From Lachnospiraceae bacterium MD335 (lineage in GTDB: Bacteria > Bacillota > Clostridia > Lachnospirales > Lachnospiraceae), in assembly GCA_000403335.2 (NCBI GenBank), contig KE159630.1, positions 11,482 through 75,481 on the forward strand: a stretch of DNA of 64,000 nt, in the 5' to 3' direction. Shown piece after piece: positions 42,314-52,098 of the stretch; the first letter of the stretch is position 1; each line of letters starts with the position of its first letter. The notes below the pieces were generated by a model, which made no database searches, had not been told where the DNA came from, and saw only the letters and a list, made by a program, of their open reading frames with translations. A program made the translations under genes and the position numbers.

Positions 42314-44587
42314 GTGGAGACACTAAAGGGCTTTGTGGAACACATTATATATAAAAATCCGCAGAACGGATACGGTGTTATCAATTTGGCGGCAGGAGAA
42401 ATGGAGATTACCTGCACGGGTATTTTTACGAATCTCGACGAAGGGGAATGTATTGAAGCCGAGGGAAGCTATGTGGAACATGCGGTTTATGGCAGACAGT
42501 TTAAAGCGGAAACATTTCGGATTGTACCGCCTGAGGATGCCGTGGCGGTTGAGCGTTATCTTGGCTCCGGAGCGATAAAGGGTGTCGGTGCGGCGCTTGC
42601 ATCGCGGATTGTACGGCGGTTTGGGGATGATACCTTTCGAATTATTGAGGAAGAACCGCACAGACTTGCGGAAATTAAAGGAATCAGCGAGAAAAAGGCA
42701 AGGGAAATCGCGGAGCAGGTGGAAGAGAAAAAGGATATGCGTGAGGCGATGATTTTTCTCCAAAAGTACGGTATTACAAATGCGTTTGCGATTAAAATAT
42801 ATAAGCAGTATGGTATGGGCTTATACAAAGTGATGCAGGAGAATCCATATAAGCTTGCGGAGGATGTGTCCGGTATCGGTTTTCGTATCGCTGATGAGAT
42901 TGCCGCAAAAATCGGGATTCATACGGATTCCGATTACCGAATCCGCAGCGGTATGCTGTATACGCTTTCGCAGGCAGGAGCGGAGGGGCATGTGTATCTG
43001 CCTAAGGAGATCCTTTTGGAAAAAGCGGCCGCAATGCTTGGACTGACACAGGAACAGATTGCGCCGCAGCTGGAAAATCTCGCGATAGACAGAAAAGTGG
43101 TGATTAAGGAAAAGGATGCGACGCTGTGCGTTTACAGTAACAGCGCTTATTATGCGGAACTGAACTGTGCAAGGATGCTTTTCGAGCTGCAGCGCGCATT
43201 TGGCAGCGCTGAAGATCAGCGTGCGGACCGGCTGACAAAAACGCAGCGCGACAGACTTGCGGAAAAGCTGAAAAAGTTAGAGAAGACAAACCGAATGGAG
43301 CTGGATGCACTGCAGAGAAGAGCGGTTATGGATGCGGTAGAAAACGGTATTTTTATTTTATCCGGAGGTCCCGGAACGGGAAAGACGACGACAATCAATA
43401 TGATTATCCGGTACTTTGAGGAGGAGGGACTTGATATTTTTTTGGCGGCGCCAACGGGACGTGCCGCGAAGCGTATGACGGAGGCGACCGGTTTTGAGGC
43501 AAAAACGATACATCGCCTTTTGGAACTAAACGGGGCAGTGTCGGATGATGACAGAGGCAGTTCATCCGTACATTTTGAAAAAAATGAGTTGAATCCGCTT
43601 GAGGCGGATATTGTAATCATTGATGAAATGTCGATGGTGGATATTCATTTGTTCCAATCGTTGTTGAAGGCGATTGCGCCGGGAACGAGGCTGATTATGG
43701 TGGGAGACAGAAATCAGCTCCCGTCCGTGGGCGCGGGTCAGGTGCTTAAAGATTTGATGGAGAGCGGGAAAATTGCGACGGTTGTGCTGTCAAAAATATT
43801 CCGGCAGGCAGGTGAGAGCGATATTGTTGTCAATGCCCACCGGATTAACGAGGGCAAGGAAATAGCGCTTGACAATAAGAGCATGGACTTTTTCTTTTTG
43901 GAGCGTGATAATGTCAATGTGATTTATAAGCATTTGATTTTGCTGATTACCGAAAAGCTTCCGAAATACGTAAAAGCAGGCATTTACGATATACAGGTGC
44001 TTACACCCATGAGAAAAGGCGCGTTGGGAGTGGAGACGCTCAATGGTATTTTACAGCAGTATTTGAATCCGCCGGCGCCGGAAAAACCTGAGATTTTGCA
44101 CGGCGACAGGGTGTTCCGGCTTGGCGACAAGGTGATGCAGATTAAAAATAATTATCAGCTTGAGTGGGAGGTTGTCAGCAAATACGGAATTGCAGTTGAC
44201 AGCGGACAAGGCGTATTTAACGGAGATGTGGGCATTATAAAAGAGATAAACGAGACTGCGAGAACTATAACGGTGGAGTATGATGACTTACGGCAGGTGA
44301 CGTATCCGGTGACGGGACTGGATGAGCTTGAGCCTGCCTATGCGATTACAATACACAAATCACAGGGCAGCGAGTATCCGGCGGTAATTATGCCTTTGCT
44401 GACGGGACCGAAAATGTTGTTTAACAGAAATCTTTTGTATACAGGCGTCACAAGGGCTAAGAGCTGTGTGACAATACTGGGAAGCCGTGAAACGGTGAAG
44501 CAAATGATAGAAAACGAGAGTGAACAGAAACGATATACGGGATTAAAGGACAGAATATGCGAAATGTTTTTATTGGACGAGGAATGA
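42314..44587 (+). CDS. recD2: RecD2-type SF1B DNA helicase
   Basis: A 757-residue ATP-dependent 5'-3' helicase. The GTG at 42314 has AGGAGG seven bases upstream; the ATG of the longer frame does not. N-terminal OB-like domain, tandem HhH region (RRFGDDTFRIIEEEPHRLAEIKGISEKKA), Walker A GGPGTGKTTT near residue 353, DEMSMVD, SKIFRQ and the C-terminal QGSEYPAVIMPL and YTGVTRAK motifs are intact. RecD2 acts in repair and replication-fork handling outside RecBCD. Its stop overlaps comF through ATGA. Confidence 0.92.
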   Translation: METLKGFVEHIIYKNPQNGYGVINLAAGEMEITCTGIFTNLDEGECIEAEGSYVEHAVYGRQFKAETFRIVPPEDAVAVERYLGSGAIKGVGAALASRIVRRFGDDTFRIIEEEPHRLAEIKGISEKKAREIAEQVEEKKDMREAMIFLQKYGITNAFAIKIYKQYGMGLYKVMQENPYKLAEDVSGIGFRIADEIAAKIGIHTDSDYRIRSGMLYTLSQAGAEGHVYLPKEILLEKAAAMLGLTQEQIAPQLENLAIDRKVVIKEKDATLCVYSNSAYYAELNCARMLFELQRAFGSAEDQRADRLTKTQRDRLAEKLKKLEKTNRMELDALQRRAVMDAVENGIFILSGGPGTGKTTTINMIIRYFEEEGLDIFLAAPTGRAAKRMTEATGFEAKTIHRLLELNGAVSDDDRGSSSVHFEKNELNPLEADIVIIDEMSMVDIHLFQSLLKAIAPGTRLIMVGDRNQLPSVGAGQVLKDLMESGKIATVVLSKIFRQAGESDIVVNAHRINEGKEIALDNKSMDFFFLERDNVNVIYKHLILLITEKLPKYVKAGIYDIQVLTPMRKGALGVETLNGILQQYLNPPAPEKPEILHGDRVFRLGDKVMQIKNNYQLEWEVVSKYGIAVDSGQGVFNGDVGIIKEINETARTITVEYDDLRQVTYPVTGLDELEPAYAITIHKSQGSEYPAVIMPLLTGPKMLFNRNLLYTGVTRAKSCVTILGSRETVKQMIENESEQKRYTGLKDRICEMFLLDEE

Positions 44588-45285
44588 CTAAGATAGTCAA
44601 TTTGTTATTTCCGCTCAGATGTCCGGTCTGTGATGAAATTGTGCCGGTGGGAGAGGGAAAGGCGTGCAGGTCATGCCGCGGGAAAATCCGTTATATCCGT
44701 GAACCGAAGTGCCAAAAGTGCGGCAGGCAGTTAAATGACGAGGCAAAGGTTTTTTGCAGTGCCTGTGAAGGGAAAAAGCATCTGTTTGACAGAGGCGTTG
44801 CGCTGTACGATTACCAAAGCATGAAAAAAAGTGTTTACCGTTTTAAATATAAGAACCGGTGCGAGTATGCGGCATTTTATGCGCAGGAGATTTATAAGCG
44901 GCTGAAAAATGAGATACACTGCATGGAGGCGGATGCGATTATTCCGATTCCGCTGCATGTTTCGCGCCAAAAAAGCAGAGGCTATAATCAGGCGGAGCTC
45001 ATTGCGGCGCACCTGTCAAAGCTTACGGGAATTCCGCTGGAAAAAAATTTGGTAAAGAGGATTCGGAAAACAGTGCCGCAAAAGCAATTAGATGCACGCG
45101 CAAGGCAAAATAATTTGAAAAAGGCTTTCAATATTAAGCCAAATGTTGTAAAATTAAGTAAGACTATCCTTATCGACGATATTTATACGACAGGCAGTAC
45201 GGTCGATGCCGTGGCAAGGGAATTAAAATGCCGTGGTGTAGGTACGGTTTATTTTATAACGCTGTGCATCGGAGAGGGATTTTAG
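44584..45285 (+). CDS. comFC: ComF-family phosphoribosyltransferase-like protein
   Basis: A 233-residue protein. ATG at 44584 overlaps the recD2 TGA. N-terminal double zinc finger (CPVCDEIV, CRSC, CQKCGRQL and CSAC), then a phosphoribosyltransferase fold with PIPLHVSRQKSRGYNQAELIAAHLSK and TILIDDIYTTGSTVDAVA. ComFC is linked to DNA uptake and to recombination. Here the recD2-comFC pairing suggests a DNA-processing role. The downstream flagellar-type gene is the classic comFC-yvyF order in Bacillus. Confidence 0.9.
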   Translation: MTKIVNLLFPLRCPVCDEIVPVGEGKACRSCRGKIRYIREPKCQKCGRQLNDEAKVFCSACEGKKHLFDRGVALYDYQSMKKSVYRFKYKNRCEYAAFYAQEIYKRLKNEIHCMEADAIIPIPLHVSRQKSRGYNQAELIAAHLSKLTGIPLEKNLVKRIRKTVPQKQLDARARQNNLKKAFNIKPNVVKLSKTILIDDIYTTGSTVDAVARELKCRGVGTVYFITLCIGEGF

Positions 45286-45312
45286 ACGATAATGTAAATG
45301 GAGGGAACCGGA

Positions 45313-45729
45313 ATGAACGTAAGAAATTGCAAAAAATGCGGAAAACTTTTTAATCACATTATGGGTATGCCCATCTGTCCTGCGTGCAAGGATGCGCTTG
45401 AGAAGTCTTTTCAGGAAGTAAAGAAATACATCAGGGAGAATCGCATGGCTGATATTATGGAGGTTGCGGAGGCATGTGAGGTTGAGGTCAGCCAAATCAA
45501 ACAGTGGATTAGGGAGGACCGTCTTGAGTTTACGGAAGATTCGCCTGTGAAGCTGCCTTGCGAGAACTGCGGTCAGATGATTCGTTCAGGAAAATACTGC
45601 GAGAAGTGTAAACGCGATATGGCGAACAACCTTTCGAGTGCAATTGAGAAGCCCAAAAAGGTTATTGAACAGCCGAAGAAGTCACAGCCCACTGGCAATA
45701 AAATGCGTTTCCTTGACCGCGATGTGTAG
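45313..45729 (+). CDS. yvyF: flagellar operon protein YvyF
   Basis: A 138-residue protein with ATG at 45313 behind GGAGGG. N-terminal zinc finger (NCKKCGKLFNHIMGMPICPACKDALE), a helix-turn-helix-like middle (VEVSQIKQWIREDRLEF), and a C-terminal zinc pair (CENCGQMIRSGKYCEKCKRDM) define the YvyF/TIGR03826 flagellar family. Its exact function is unknown; in Bacillus it precedes flgM. In this window no flgM follows. Confidence 0.82.
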   Translation: MNVRNCKKCGKLFNHIMGMPICPACKDALEKSFQEVKKYIRENRMADIMEVAEACEVEVSQIKQWIREDRLEFTEDSPVKLPCENCGQMIRSGKYCEKCKRDMANNLSSAIEKPKKVIEQPKKSQPTGNKMRFLDRDV

Positions 45730-45743
45730 GAGATGGATGTGCG

Positions 45744-46142
45744 ATGTTAAATGAAGAACGAATAAAACTGATGACTAAAATGGCATGCTATGAGCAGAAT
45801 GAGGGCAGAAAAAACGTATCCATCGGCAGCTATTTCCGGGGGGATTATATCGCCTTGCAGGTAATTAAATCGCTGATCAATGCAACCATTGCATTCTGCA
45901 TTCTGTTTGGTTTGTTTATCATGTATGATTTCGAGGTATTCATGATGGACATTTATAAAATAGATTTGCTTGCATTTGGAAAGTCAGTGATTATTGATTA
46001 TCTGATTTTTGTGGGTGTTTACGGCATTGTTTCTTATGGCGTGTACACGTACCGCTATACAAGGGCACGCAAAAGCCTGAAAATATATTACAATAACCTG
46101 AAAAAACTTGCATATCTCTATGACAGGGAAGGTAAGCGCTGA
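45744..46142 (+). CDS. small two-helix membrane protein of unknown function
   Basis: A 132-residue protein, ATG 45744, GGAG upstream. Two transmembrane helices (about 43-66, LINATIAFCILFGLFIMY, and 80-100, IDYLIFVGVYGIVSYGVY) are flanked by a charged N-terminus and a basic C-terminal helix (RYTRARKSLKIYYNNLKKLAYL). I do not recognise a characterised family. It sits between yvyF and a large polytopic protein, in the same direction, upstream of cdaA. Confidence 0.7.
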   Translation: MLNEERIKLMTKMACYEQNEGRKNVSIGSYFRGDYIALQVIKSLINATIAFCILFGLFIMYDFEVFMMDIYKIDLLAFGKSVIIDYLIFVGVYGIVSYGVYTYRYTRARKSLKIYYNNLKKLAYLYDREGKR

Positions 46143-46167
46143 TTTAGGGATTAGAGAGAGGATTATT

Positions 46168-47145
46168 ATGGCCAGCCTGTTGGTTTTTCGAGAACAGTTA
46201 AAGAAATTTTACAGTAAATATGAGTTGTATATCACGCCTGCGAGCAAATTTGCGCTTGCGCTGATTACGCTGTTGGTGATAAACGGCTCGATTGGGTATA
46301 TGAGTGAATTAAAAAATTTTGCGGTGGTGTTGGTGTTGGCGCTGATGTGTTCATTCCTGCCTGCCAATTTTATCGTGATGATTGCAGCGCTTGTGACGCT
46401 GGGGCATCTTTACCGCTTTTCGATTGAATGTGCGGTGGTGGCGCTTGCAGTATTTTTAATTTTGTTTATTCTGTACTTTCGGTTTTCACCGAAGGATACG
46501 CTGGTGGTGATACTGACGCCGATTTGCTTTGTGCTAAAAATACCATATGTTATTCCACTGGCAGTCGGACTTGTCGGAACACCTTTTTCCGTCGTGTCGG
46601 TGGCAAGCGGTGTTGTTGTGTACTATATGCTGCATTATATGAATATCAGCGCTTCCGTGCTCAATACGTTTGAGGAGGACGGTGCGCTGGAAAAATTCCG
46701 GTATGTCATCGACGGACTTATGGCAAACAAGATAATGTTTGTGACAATTGTGGCATTTGTGGTAACATTGATTGTTGTGTATTTTATCAGAAGGCTGAGT
46801 GTGGATTACGCATGGACGATTGCGGTGATTACGGGAGCGCTTTTTGATATTTTGATATTGTTGTTCGGTGATTTGATGTACAATACAAATCTTTCCATTA
46901 TCGGGTTGATTTTTGGAAATTTGGTCGCAGCGGCTGTCGCAAAGGTGCTTGAATTCTTTGTCTTTAATGTAGACTACTCGAGGACGGAACACGTGCAGTT
47001 TGAGGATGATGAATATTATTATTATGTGAAGGCAGTTCCCAAAAATACGGTGACTGCGCCGCAAAAACGTGTTAAGACAATAAGGGTACCTGAAAAGGCA
47101 GTCAGAATGTCCGGTCAAAATCCCGGACGGCAAAAGAGGGATTGA
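46168..47145 (+). CDS. polytopic membrane protein, unknown
   Basis: A 325-residue integral membrane protein, ATG 46168 behind GAGAGGA. About nine hydrophobic helices are visible (from NFAVVLVLALMCSFLPANFIVMI through SIIGLIFGNLVAAAVAKVLEFFV), and a charged C-terminus from residue 285 (EHVQFEDDEYYYYVKAVPK and a basic tail). No transporter signature is seen; I leave the substrate open. It ends just before cdaA and is likely co-transcribed with it. Confidence 0.68.
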   Translation: MASLLVFREQLKKFYSKYELYITPASKFALALITLLVINGSIGYMSELKNFAVVLVLALMCSFLPANFIVMIAALVTLGHLYRFSIECAVVALAVFLILFILYFRFSPKDTLVVILTPICFVLKIPYVIPLAVGLVGTPFSVVSVASGVVVYYMLHYMNISASVLNTFEEDGALEKFRYVIDGLMANKIMFVTIVAFVVTLIVVYFIRRLSVDYAWTIAVITGALFDILILLFGDLMYNTNLSIIGLIFGNLVAAAVAKVLEFFVFNVDYSRTEHVQFEDDEYYYYVKAVPKNTVTAPQKRVKTIRVPEKAVRMSGQNPGRQKRD

Positions 47146-47150
47146 GAATA

Positions 47151-48026
47151 ATGAACACAAACATACTTTCGGAACGTTTAAGTTCATATTTTACATCAAT
47201 ATCTTTGCAGGGCTTGAGTATCAGATGGGAGGATATAGTGGAAATTATCATTATATCCTTTTTGCTGTATCATATTATGGCATGGGTAAAGCACACGAAG
47301 GTTTGGGTACTGATGAAGGGTATCATTATGATACTCGTATTTATCCTGTTCGCAATTTTGTTTGAGATGAACACGATTATTTGGATTGTGGAAAATGTTT
47401 TGAGCATTGCGGTGATAGCGGTGATCGTTATTTTGCAGCCGGAACTGCGGCGTGCTTTGGAAGAGCTTGGAAGAAAGAGCTTTATTTCCGGTGTAATGCC
47501 TTTCGAAAAGGCAGCTGAGGAGCGCTTTTCGGATAAAACGGTCAACGACCTTGTTAAGGCAAGCTTTGAGATGGGCAAGGTGAAGACGGGCGCGCTTATG
47601 GTGATTGAACAGAATGTGTTGCTGACGGAATATGAGAGGACCGGAATCGAGGTTGACGCGCTGATTTCAAGTCAGCTGATTATCAATATTTTTGAGCATA
47701 ATACGCCGCTTCACGATGGCGCCGTGATTATCCGCGGAAACAGAATTGTGTCGGCAACCTGTTATCTGCCGCTTTCGGACAATATGGAAATCAGCAAGGA
47801 GCTCGGCACAAGGCACCGTGCTGGTGTGGGCATTTCGGAGGCGACGGACGCGCTTACGGTTATCGTGTCGGAGGAGACGGGGAATGTGAGCGTTACTTAT
47901 GAGGGACAGTTATATAGAAATCTTGACGCGAATGAGCTGAAGGAAAAACTTCACATGATACAGAATAAAGATACGGAGGAAAAGAAACGCAGGCTATGGA
48001 AAGGCAGGGCTAAGGATGAAAAGTAA
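47151..48026 (+). CDS. cdaA: diadenylate cyclase CdaA
   Basis: A 291-residue membrane enzyme that makes c-di-AMP from ATP. I use the ATG at 47151 (a TTG three codons earlier overlaps the upstream stop). Three N-terminal membrane helices (about 30-100) and the DAC domain (about 115-265) with NTPLHDGAVIIRGNRIVSA (DGA) and GTRHRAGVGISE (RHR) motifs. c-di-AMP controls cell wall, osmolyte and potassium balance. It overlaps cdaR by 11 bases, and glmM follows, the conserved cdaA-cdaR-glmM cluster. Confidence 0.94.
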   Translation: MNTNILSERLSSYFTSISLQGLSIRWEDIVEIIIISFLLYHIMAWVKHTKVWVLMKGIIMILVFILFAILFEMNTIIWIVENVLSIAVIAVIVILQPELRRALEELGRKSFISGVMPFEKAAEERFSDKTVNDLVKASFEMGKVKTGALMVIEQNVLLTEYERTGIEVDALISSQLIINIFEHNTPLHDGAVIIRGNRIVSATCYLPLSDNMEISKELGTRHRAGVGISEATDALTVIVSEETGNVSVTYEGQLYRNLDANELKEKLHMIQNKDTEEKKRRLWKGRAKDEK

Positions 48027-49425
48027 AATTCGCAGACTCATTGCTCTGATTACAAATAACATCGGATTAAAAATTTTAGCGGTTATCGTGTCTTTGGGCT
48101 TGTGGTTTGTAGTGAATAATATTAATGATCCGCTTGAGAAGATGCGTTTTAGCAATATTCCTGTTGAAATTATTAATGAGGATCAGATAACCAATAGCGG
48201 AAAAGTGTATGAGGTGATTGACAACACGGGCGTCGTAACCGTGGAGGTAAGAGGAAAGCGTTCCGTGCTGCGCTATATCACAAAAGAGAATATCAGGGCA
48301 GTGGCGGATATGGAGGAACTTACGTTCATGAATACGGTCGGGATTGAGGTTTCAAGTACCCGCAACAATTCTGAACTGGAATTTAAGACCAATATCGACA
48401 GCGTAAAGCTTTCGATTGAGGATATGAAGCGCATTCAGATGATTATCAATACTTCGACGAGCGGAGATCCGGCAGAGGGCTATATTGTGGGCAGTGTCAG
48501 TCCGAGTCAGAATATTGTGCGGTTATCTGGTCCGGAATCGCTGATTTCACAGATTGATCATGTTGATGCGGTGGCAAGCATTGACGGATATTCTTCGGAC
48601 ATCAACACGAATGTTGAGTTGAAGCTTTATGACGCGCAGGGTAATGATATTAAGAGCAATTCGATAAAGATGAATATTTCCACGGTCAACGTGGCAGTTA
48701 CCATTTTGGCAACGAAGGAGGTTCCGCTTGAATTCAGTATTACGGATGAACCGGGGCATGGTTATATTGCAAATGGTATGGTTGTGAGCGTTCCGGGTAC
48801 GGTGGCGCTTGCGGGCAGAAGGTCTGTGCTTGATGCCGTTACAAAGATTTCCGTTTCCGATTCGGCGTTAAATTTGGCCGGCGAGACGGAGGACGTGACT
48901 TCTATTATCAATATCCGGAAATATTTGCCTGCGGGTACGCAGTTTGCGGACAGCAGTTTTGATGGCAATGTGAGCGTTACGATCGGTGTGGAGCCGGTTG
49001 TGACAAGAGAGCTGACGATCCCGGCGGGGAATTTTGCGGCGGGCTTTGTGAACCATGCAAAACCAGATCGGTTTGACGCGGTAATCAGTGAGTTCGAAAA
49101 CAGAGACAATGCGCAGTTGAAAGTACAGATTTCCGGTACAAAGGCGGCGGTTGACGAAGTTGATGAAGAACGCGTGATCGGCGTGATTGATATGGATAAG
49201 GTATTTGAGGGTCTTGGCATGGAGGAATGGCAGGCAGGAAGCTATACGGGAGAGATTGTATTTGATTTTAAGCTTCCCGAAGGGCTTGAGGTGACACCGA
49301 ATAATTCGTATGCGCTTACGGTAGAGCTGCGTGAGAATACGGAGGATGAGAGTGCACAAAACCAGGAAAATCAGGAAAATGAAGAGAGCGGCCCGGAAGA
49401 AGCGGGCAGTCAAAGATATGAATAA
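48016..49425 (+). CDS. cdaR: CdaA regulator, YbbR-domain protein
   Basis: A 469-residue membrane-anchored protein. An N-terminal membrane helix (about 17-34, LKILAVIVSLGLWFVVNN) precedes several repeated YbbR beta domains (about 45-420; for example VKLSIEDMKRIQMIINT, VNVAVTILATKEVPLEF, LTIPAGNFAAGFVNH). A Glu/Asn-rich tail ends it. YbbR/CdaR proteins interact with CdaA and modulate its activity outside the cell membrane face. Overlaps cdaA and precedes glmM by 21 bases. Confidence 0.9.
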   Translation: MKSKIRRLIALITNNIGLKILAVIVSLGLWFVVNNINDPLEKMRFSNIPVEIINEDQITNSGKVYEVIDNTGVVTVEVRGKRSVLRYITKENIRAVADMEELTFMNTVGIEVSSTRNNSELEFKTNIDSVKLSIEDMKRIQMIINTSTSGDPAEGYIVGSVSPSQNIVRLSGPESLISQIDHVDAVASIDGYSSDINTNVELKLYDAQGNDIKSNSIKMNISTVNVAVTILATKEVPLEFSITDEPGHGYIANGMVVSVPGTVALAGRRSVLDAVTKISVSDSALNLAGETEDVTSIINIRKYLPAGTQFADSSFDGNVSVTIGVEPVVTRELTIPAGNFAAGFVNHAKPDRFDAVISEFENRDNAQLKVQISGTKAAVDEVDEERVIGVIDMDKVFEGLGMEEWQAGSYTGEIVFDFKLPEGLEVTPNNSYALTVELRENTEDESAQNQENQENEESGPEEAGSQRYE

Positions 49426-49446
49426 AAGCTGAAGGAGATTAATAAA

Positions 49447-50796
49447 ATGGCAAGACTTTTTGGAACGGATGGAGTAAGAGGCGTAGCAAATGATGAACTG
49501 ACACCGATGCTTGCGATGCAGCTTGGTCAGGCGGGGGCATATGTGCTTTCTAAGGAAAAGGCGCATAAGCCTACGATTATGGTGGGGTGCGATACACGTA
49601 TATCGGGCGATATGCTTGCCAATGCGCTTATGGCGGGGGCATGTTCAGTTGGAGCGAACGTGGTGTATGTAGGCGTAATTCCGACGCCGGCGATTGCATA
49701 TCTCACAAAGAAATACAGGGTAGATGCAGGGGTAGTGATTTCAGCTTCACACAATCCGGTTGAGTTTAATGGAATTAAGTTTTTTGACGGCAATGGATTC
49801 AAGCTTCCGGATGCGCTTGAGGATGAGATTGAGGAATTGATCCGCAGCGGAATGAAGGACATTCAGTTCCCGACAGGTCCGAGTGTGGGAAAGATAAAAT
49901 ATCGTACGGATGCCAAAGAGGAATATATCAACCATTCTGTACAGGCGGTGCCTGTTGACTTGAAGGGAATGAAGATTGTGGTGGACTGCGCGGAGGGAGC
50001 ATCTTATTATACATCCGTGGAGACGCTCAAGGAGCTTGGCGCTGAGGTGGTTGCGATTCACAATAATCCGGACGGTACGAATATCAATGCGAATTGCGGT
50101 TCGACGCATATGGGAGAGCTTCAGGCGCGTGTGGTTTATGAAAAGGCATGTGTGGGTCTTGCGTTTGACGGGGATGCGGACCGTCTGCTTGCAGTGGATG
50201 AGAACGGGAAGCGGGTTGACGGTGACGAGATTATGGCGATTGTCGGCAACCATATGAAATCAAAGGGGCTTCTTAAAGATAATACAATTGTTGCTACCGT
50301 AATGAGCAATCTCGGATTTTTCCTTATGGGAAAAGAAAACGGAATGAAAATAGAACAGACAAAGGTTGGAGACCGCTATGTACTTGAGCGGATGATTGAG
50401 ATTGGGGCAAATCTCGGCGGAGAGCAGTCAGGGCATATTATTTTTCTTGACGAAAATACGACGGGCGACGGTCTGCTGAGTGCGCTGCATCTGCTTCAGG
50501 TGATCGTGGAAACCGGTAAGCCGCTCTCGGAGCTTGCATCAATTATGACAGTGCTTCCGCAGGCGCTTGTCGGTGCGCGGGTGCCGAATCATAAAAAGGA
50601 AAGTTATATGGAGTACACGGAGATTGCGGAGGCGATTGCGCGCGTGAACGCGAAATTTGAGGGTGAGGGAAGAGTGCTGATCAGACCTTCCGGAACAGAG
50701 CCGCTCGTCCGTGTAATGATAGAGGGCAAGGATCAGGCGATGATTGAGAAGGAGGCAAGGGAGCTGGCGGAGCTTATCCAAAATGTGATGTTTTGA
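49447..50796 (+). CDS. glmM: phosphoglucosamine mutase
   Basis: A 449-residue enzyme that converts glucosamine-6-phosphate to glucosamine-1-phosphate for peptidoglycan precursors. ATG at 49447 behind AAGGAG. Active-site serine loop VISASHNPVEFNGIKFF (Ser near 100), metal loop AFDGDADRLLAVDE (about 241), and phosphate loop RPSGTEPLVRVM near 417. Full length. Third gene of cdaA-cdaR-glmM; GlmM is known to interact with CdaA. Confidence 0.96.
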   Translation: MARLFGTDGVRGVANDELTPMLAMQLGQAGAYVLSKEKAHKPTIMVGCDTRISGDMLANALMAGACSVGANVVYVGVIPTPAIAYLTKKYRVDAGVVISASHNPVEFNGIKFFDGNGFKLPDALEDEIEELIRSGMKDIQFPTGPSVGKIKYRTDAKEEYINHSVQAVPVDLKGMKIVVDCAEGASYYTSVETLKELGAEVVAIHNNPDGTNINANCGSTHMGELQARVVYEKACVGLAFDGDADRLLAVDENGKRVDGDEIMAIVGNHMKSKGLLKDNTIVATVMSNLGFFLMGKENGMKIEQTKVGDRYVLERMIEIGANLGGEQSGHIIFLDENTTGDGLLSALHLLQVIVETGKPLSELASIMTVLPQALVGARVPNHKKESYMEYTEIAEAIARVNAKFEGEGRVLIRPSGTEPLVRVMIEGKDQAMIEKEARELAELIQNVMF

Positions 50797-50827
50797 TAAA
50801 GGTTTAACAAACGATGGGAGGAATTTT

Positions 50828-51091
50828 ATGGTAAGTCAGAAGGTAGTCATTCAAAATCCCACAGGGCTGCATTTGCGTCCGGCGGGCATTCTCTGCAAAG
50901 AGGCAATGCAGTTTAAATCGCTGATAACCTTTAAATTCCGCGGCAGTACGGCAAATGTTAAAAGTGTGCTTGGTCTGTTAGGAGCATGTGTAAAGAGCGG
51001 CGATGAAATTGAGATTTTCTGCGAGGGCGAGGACGAGGAAAGCGCTTTGGCGTCGGTCGTTAAGGTGATCGAGGATGGACTTGGAGAGTAG
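50828..51091 (+). CDS. ptsH: HPr-family phosphocarrier protein
   Basis: An 87-residue protein, ATG at 50828 behind GGAGG. Histidine 15 lies in NPTGLHLRPAG, the phosphoryl site, and SVLGLLGACVKSGDEI contains the serine region phosphorylated by HPr kinase, though the flanking LLG differs from canonical HPr. It carries His rather than Gln at position 15, so it is HPr rather than Crh. It may be general PTS HPr or a catabolite-repression version; the ptsI gene is not adjacent. Followed by a terminator. Confidence 0.82.
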   Translation: MVSQKVVIQNPTGLHLRPAGILCKEAMQFKSLITFKFRGSTANVKSVLGLLGACVKSGDEIEIFCEGEDEESALASVVKVIEDGLGE

Positions 51092-51096
51092 AAAAA

Positions 51097-51125
51097 GGCC
51101 CGAATAAACAGTTCGGGCTATTTTG
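51097..51125 (+). terminator. terminator after the HPr gene
   Basis: GCCCGAA/TTCGGGC stem with loop TAAACAG and TATTTTG after it. It separates the housekeeping cluster from the polysaccharide locus. Confidence 0.85.
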
Positions 51126-51187
51126 TCGTAACGCTGACTGTATAAAAAACGCAAAAACAGGTAAAGTAGAATTAGGAGGGTTTTGCA

Positions 51188-52045
51188 ATGAAAAAACTGA
51201 TAGTAACCGGCGCAAACGGTCAGCTTGGAAGAGCGATTAACCAGGTGTATGCAGGCAGCAGTGAGTATGAATGTGTGAACACGGATGTGCAGGATTTGGA
51301 TATTACAAAGATTGATGCGGTTTTGCGCTATGTAGATGAAGTTAAGCCGTACGCGATTATTAACTGTGCGGCGCATACCAATGTCAATGTCTGTGAGACG
51401 GATGTTGACAACGCTTATCGTATCAATGCGATTGGTCCGCGAAATTTGAGCATTGCGGCATCGCGGGCGGGGGCAAAGCTGATGCATGTTTCGACCGATT
51501 ATGTGTTTGACGGGCATGCGTCTGTTCCGTACACGGAGTTTGATATGCCAAACCCTGAGGCGGTTTATGGAAAGACGAAGCTTGCGGGGGAACAGTTTGT
51601 TAAAGAATTTGCAAAGGACTATTTTATTGTACGCACGGCATGGCTTTACGGGGACGGAAAGAATTTTGTAAAAACGATGCTTTCGCTGTCTGAGACACAT
51701 GACAGGGTGACGGTGGTGGGTGACCAGTTCGGTTCGCCCACAAGCGCCAGTGAGCTTGCAAAAGCGATTGCATCTCTTTTGCCGACAGACAATTTCGGCG
51801 TGTTTCACGGAACTTGTGAAGGCATTACAAATTGGGCGGATTTCACGCGGGAAATCTACAGACTTGCGGGAAAGACGACGGAGGTCATCACCGTGACAAG
51901 TGAAGAGTATGAGAAGAACGCGGCGGGCGTTGTGGCGCCGAGACCTGCGTATTCCGTGTTGGAAAACTATATGCTCAAGCTTACGACGAACCATATGTTT
52001 TCGGATTGGGAAAAAGCCATTGCGGAATATATCCGAAACATGTAA
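51188..52045 (+). CDS. dTDP-4-dehydrorhamnose reductase-like (RmlD family)
   Basis: A 285-residue NAD(P)-dependent short-chain reductase, ATG behind AGGAGGG. Rossmann motif GANGQLGRAI, then the RmlD-typical INCAAHTNVNVCE, STDYVFDG, and the catalytic YGKTKLAGE (Tyr-Lys). RmlD makes dTDP-rhamnose. The other rml genes are not in the window, so it could act on another nucleotide sugar. First gene of the surface polysaccharide locus. Confidence 0.85.
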   Translation: MKKLIVTGANGQLGRAINQVYAGSSEYECVNTDVQDLDITKIDAVLRYVDEVKPYAIINCAAHTNVNVCETDVDNAYRINAIGPRNLSIAASRAGAKLMHVSTDYVFDGHASVPYTEFDMPNPEAVYGKTKLAGEQFVKEFAKDYFIVRTAWLYGDGKNFVKTMLSLSETHDRVTVVGDQFGSPTSASELAKAIASLLPTDNFGVFHGTCEGITNWADFTREIYRLAGKTTEVITVTSEEYEKNAAGVVAPRPAYSVLENYMLKLTTNHMFSDWEKAIAEYIRNM

Positions 52046-52098
52046 TATGGTATTAAGCAATTTAAAATTGGAAGATATTAGGAGTATTAGGAGGAAGT

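Noticed and set aside
50978..52060. Minus-strand frame of 360 residues over the HPr and RmlD-like genes
   Set aside because: It crosses two well-supported genes and a terminator on the other strand; it has no family resemblance.
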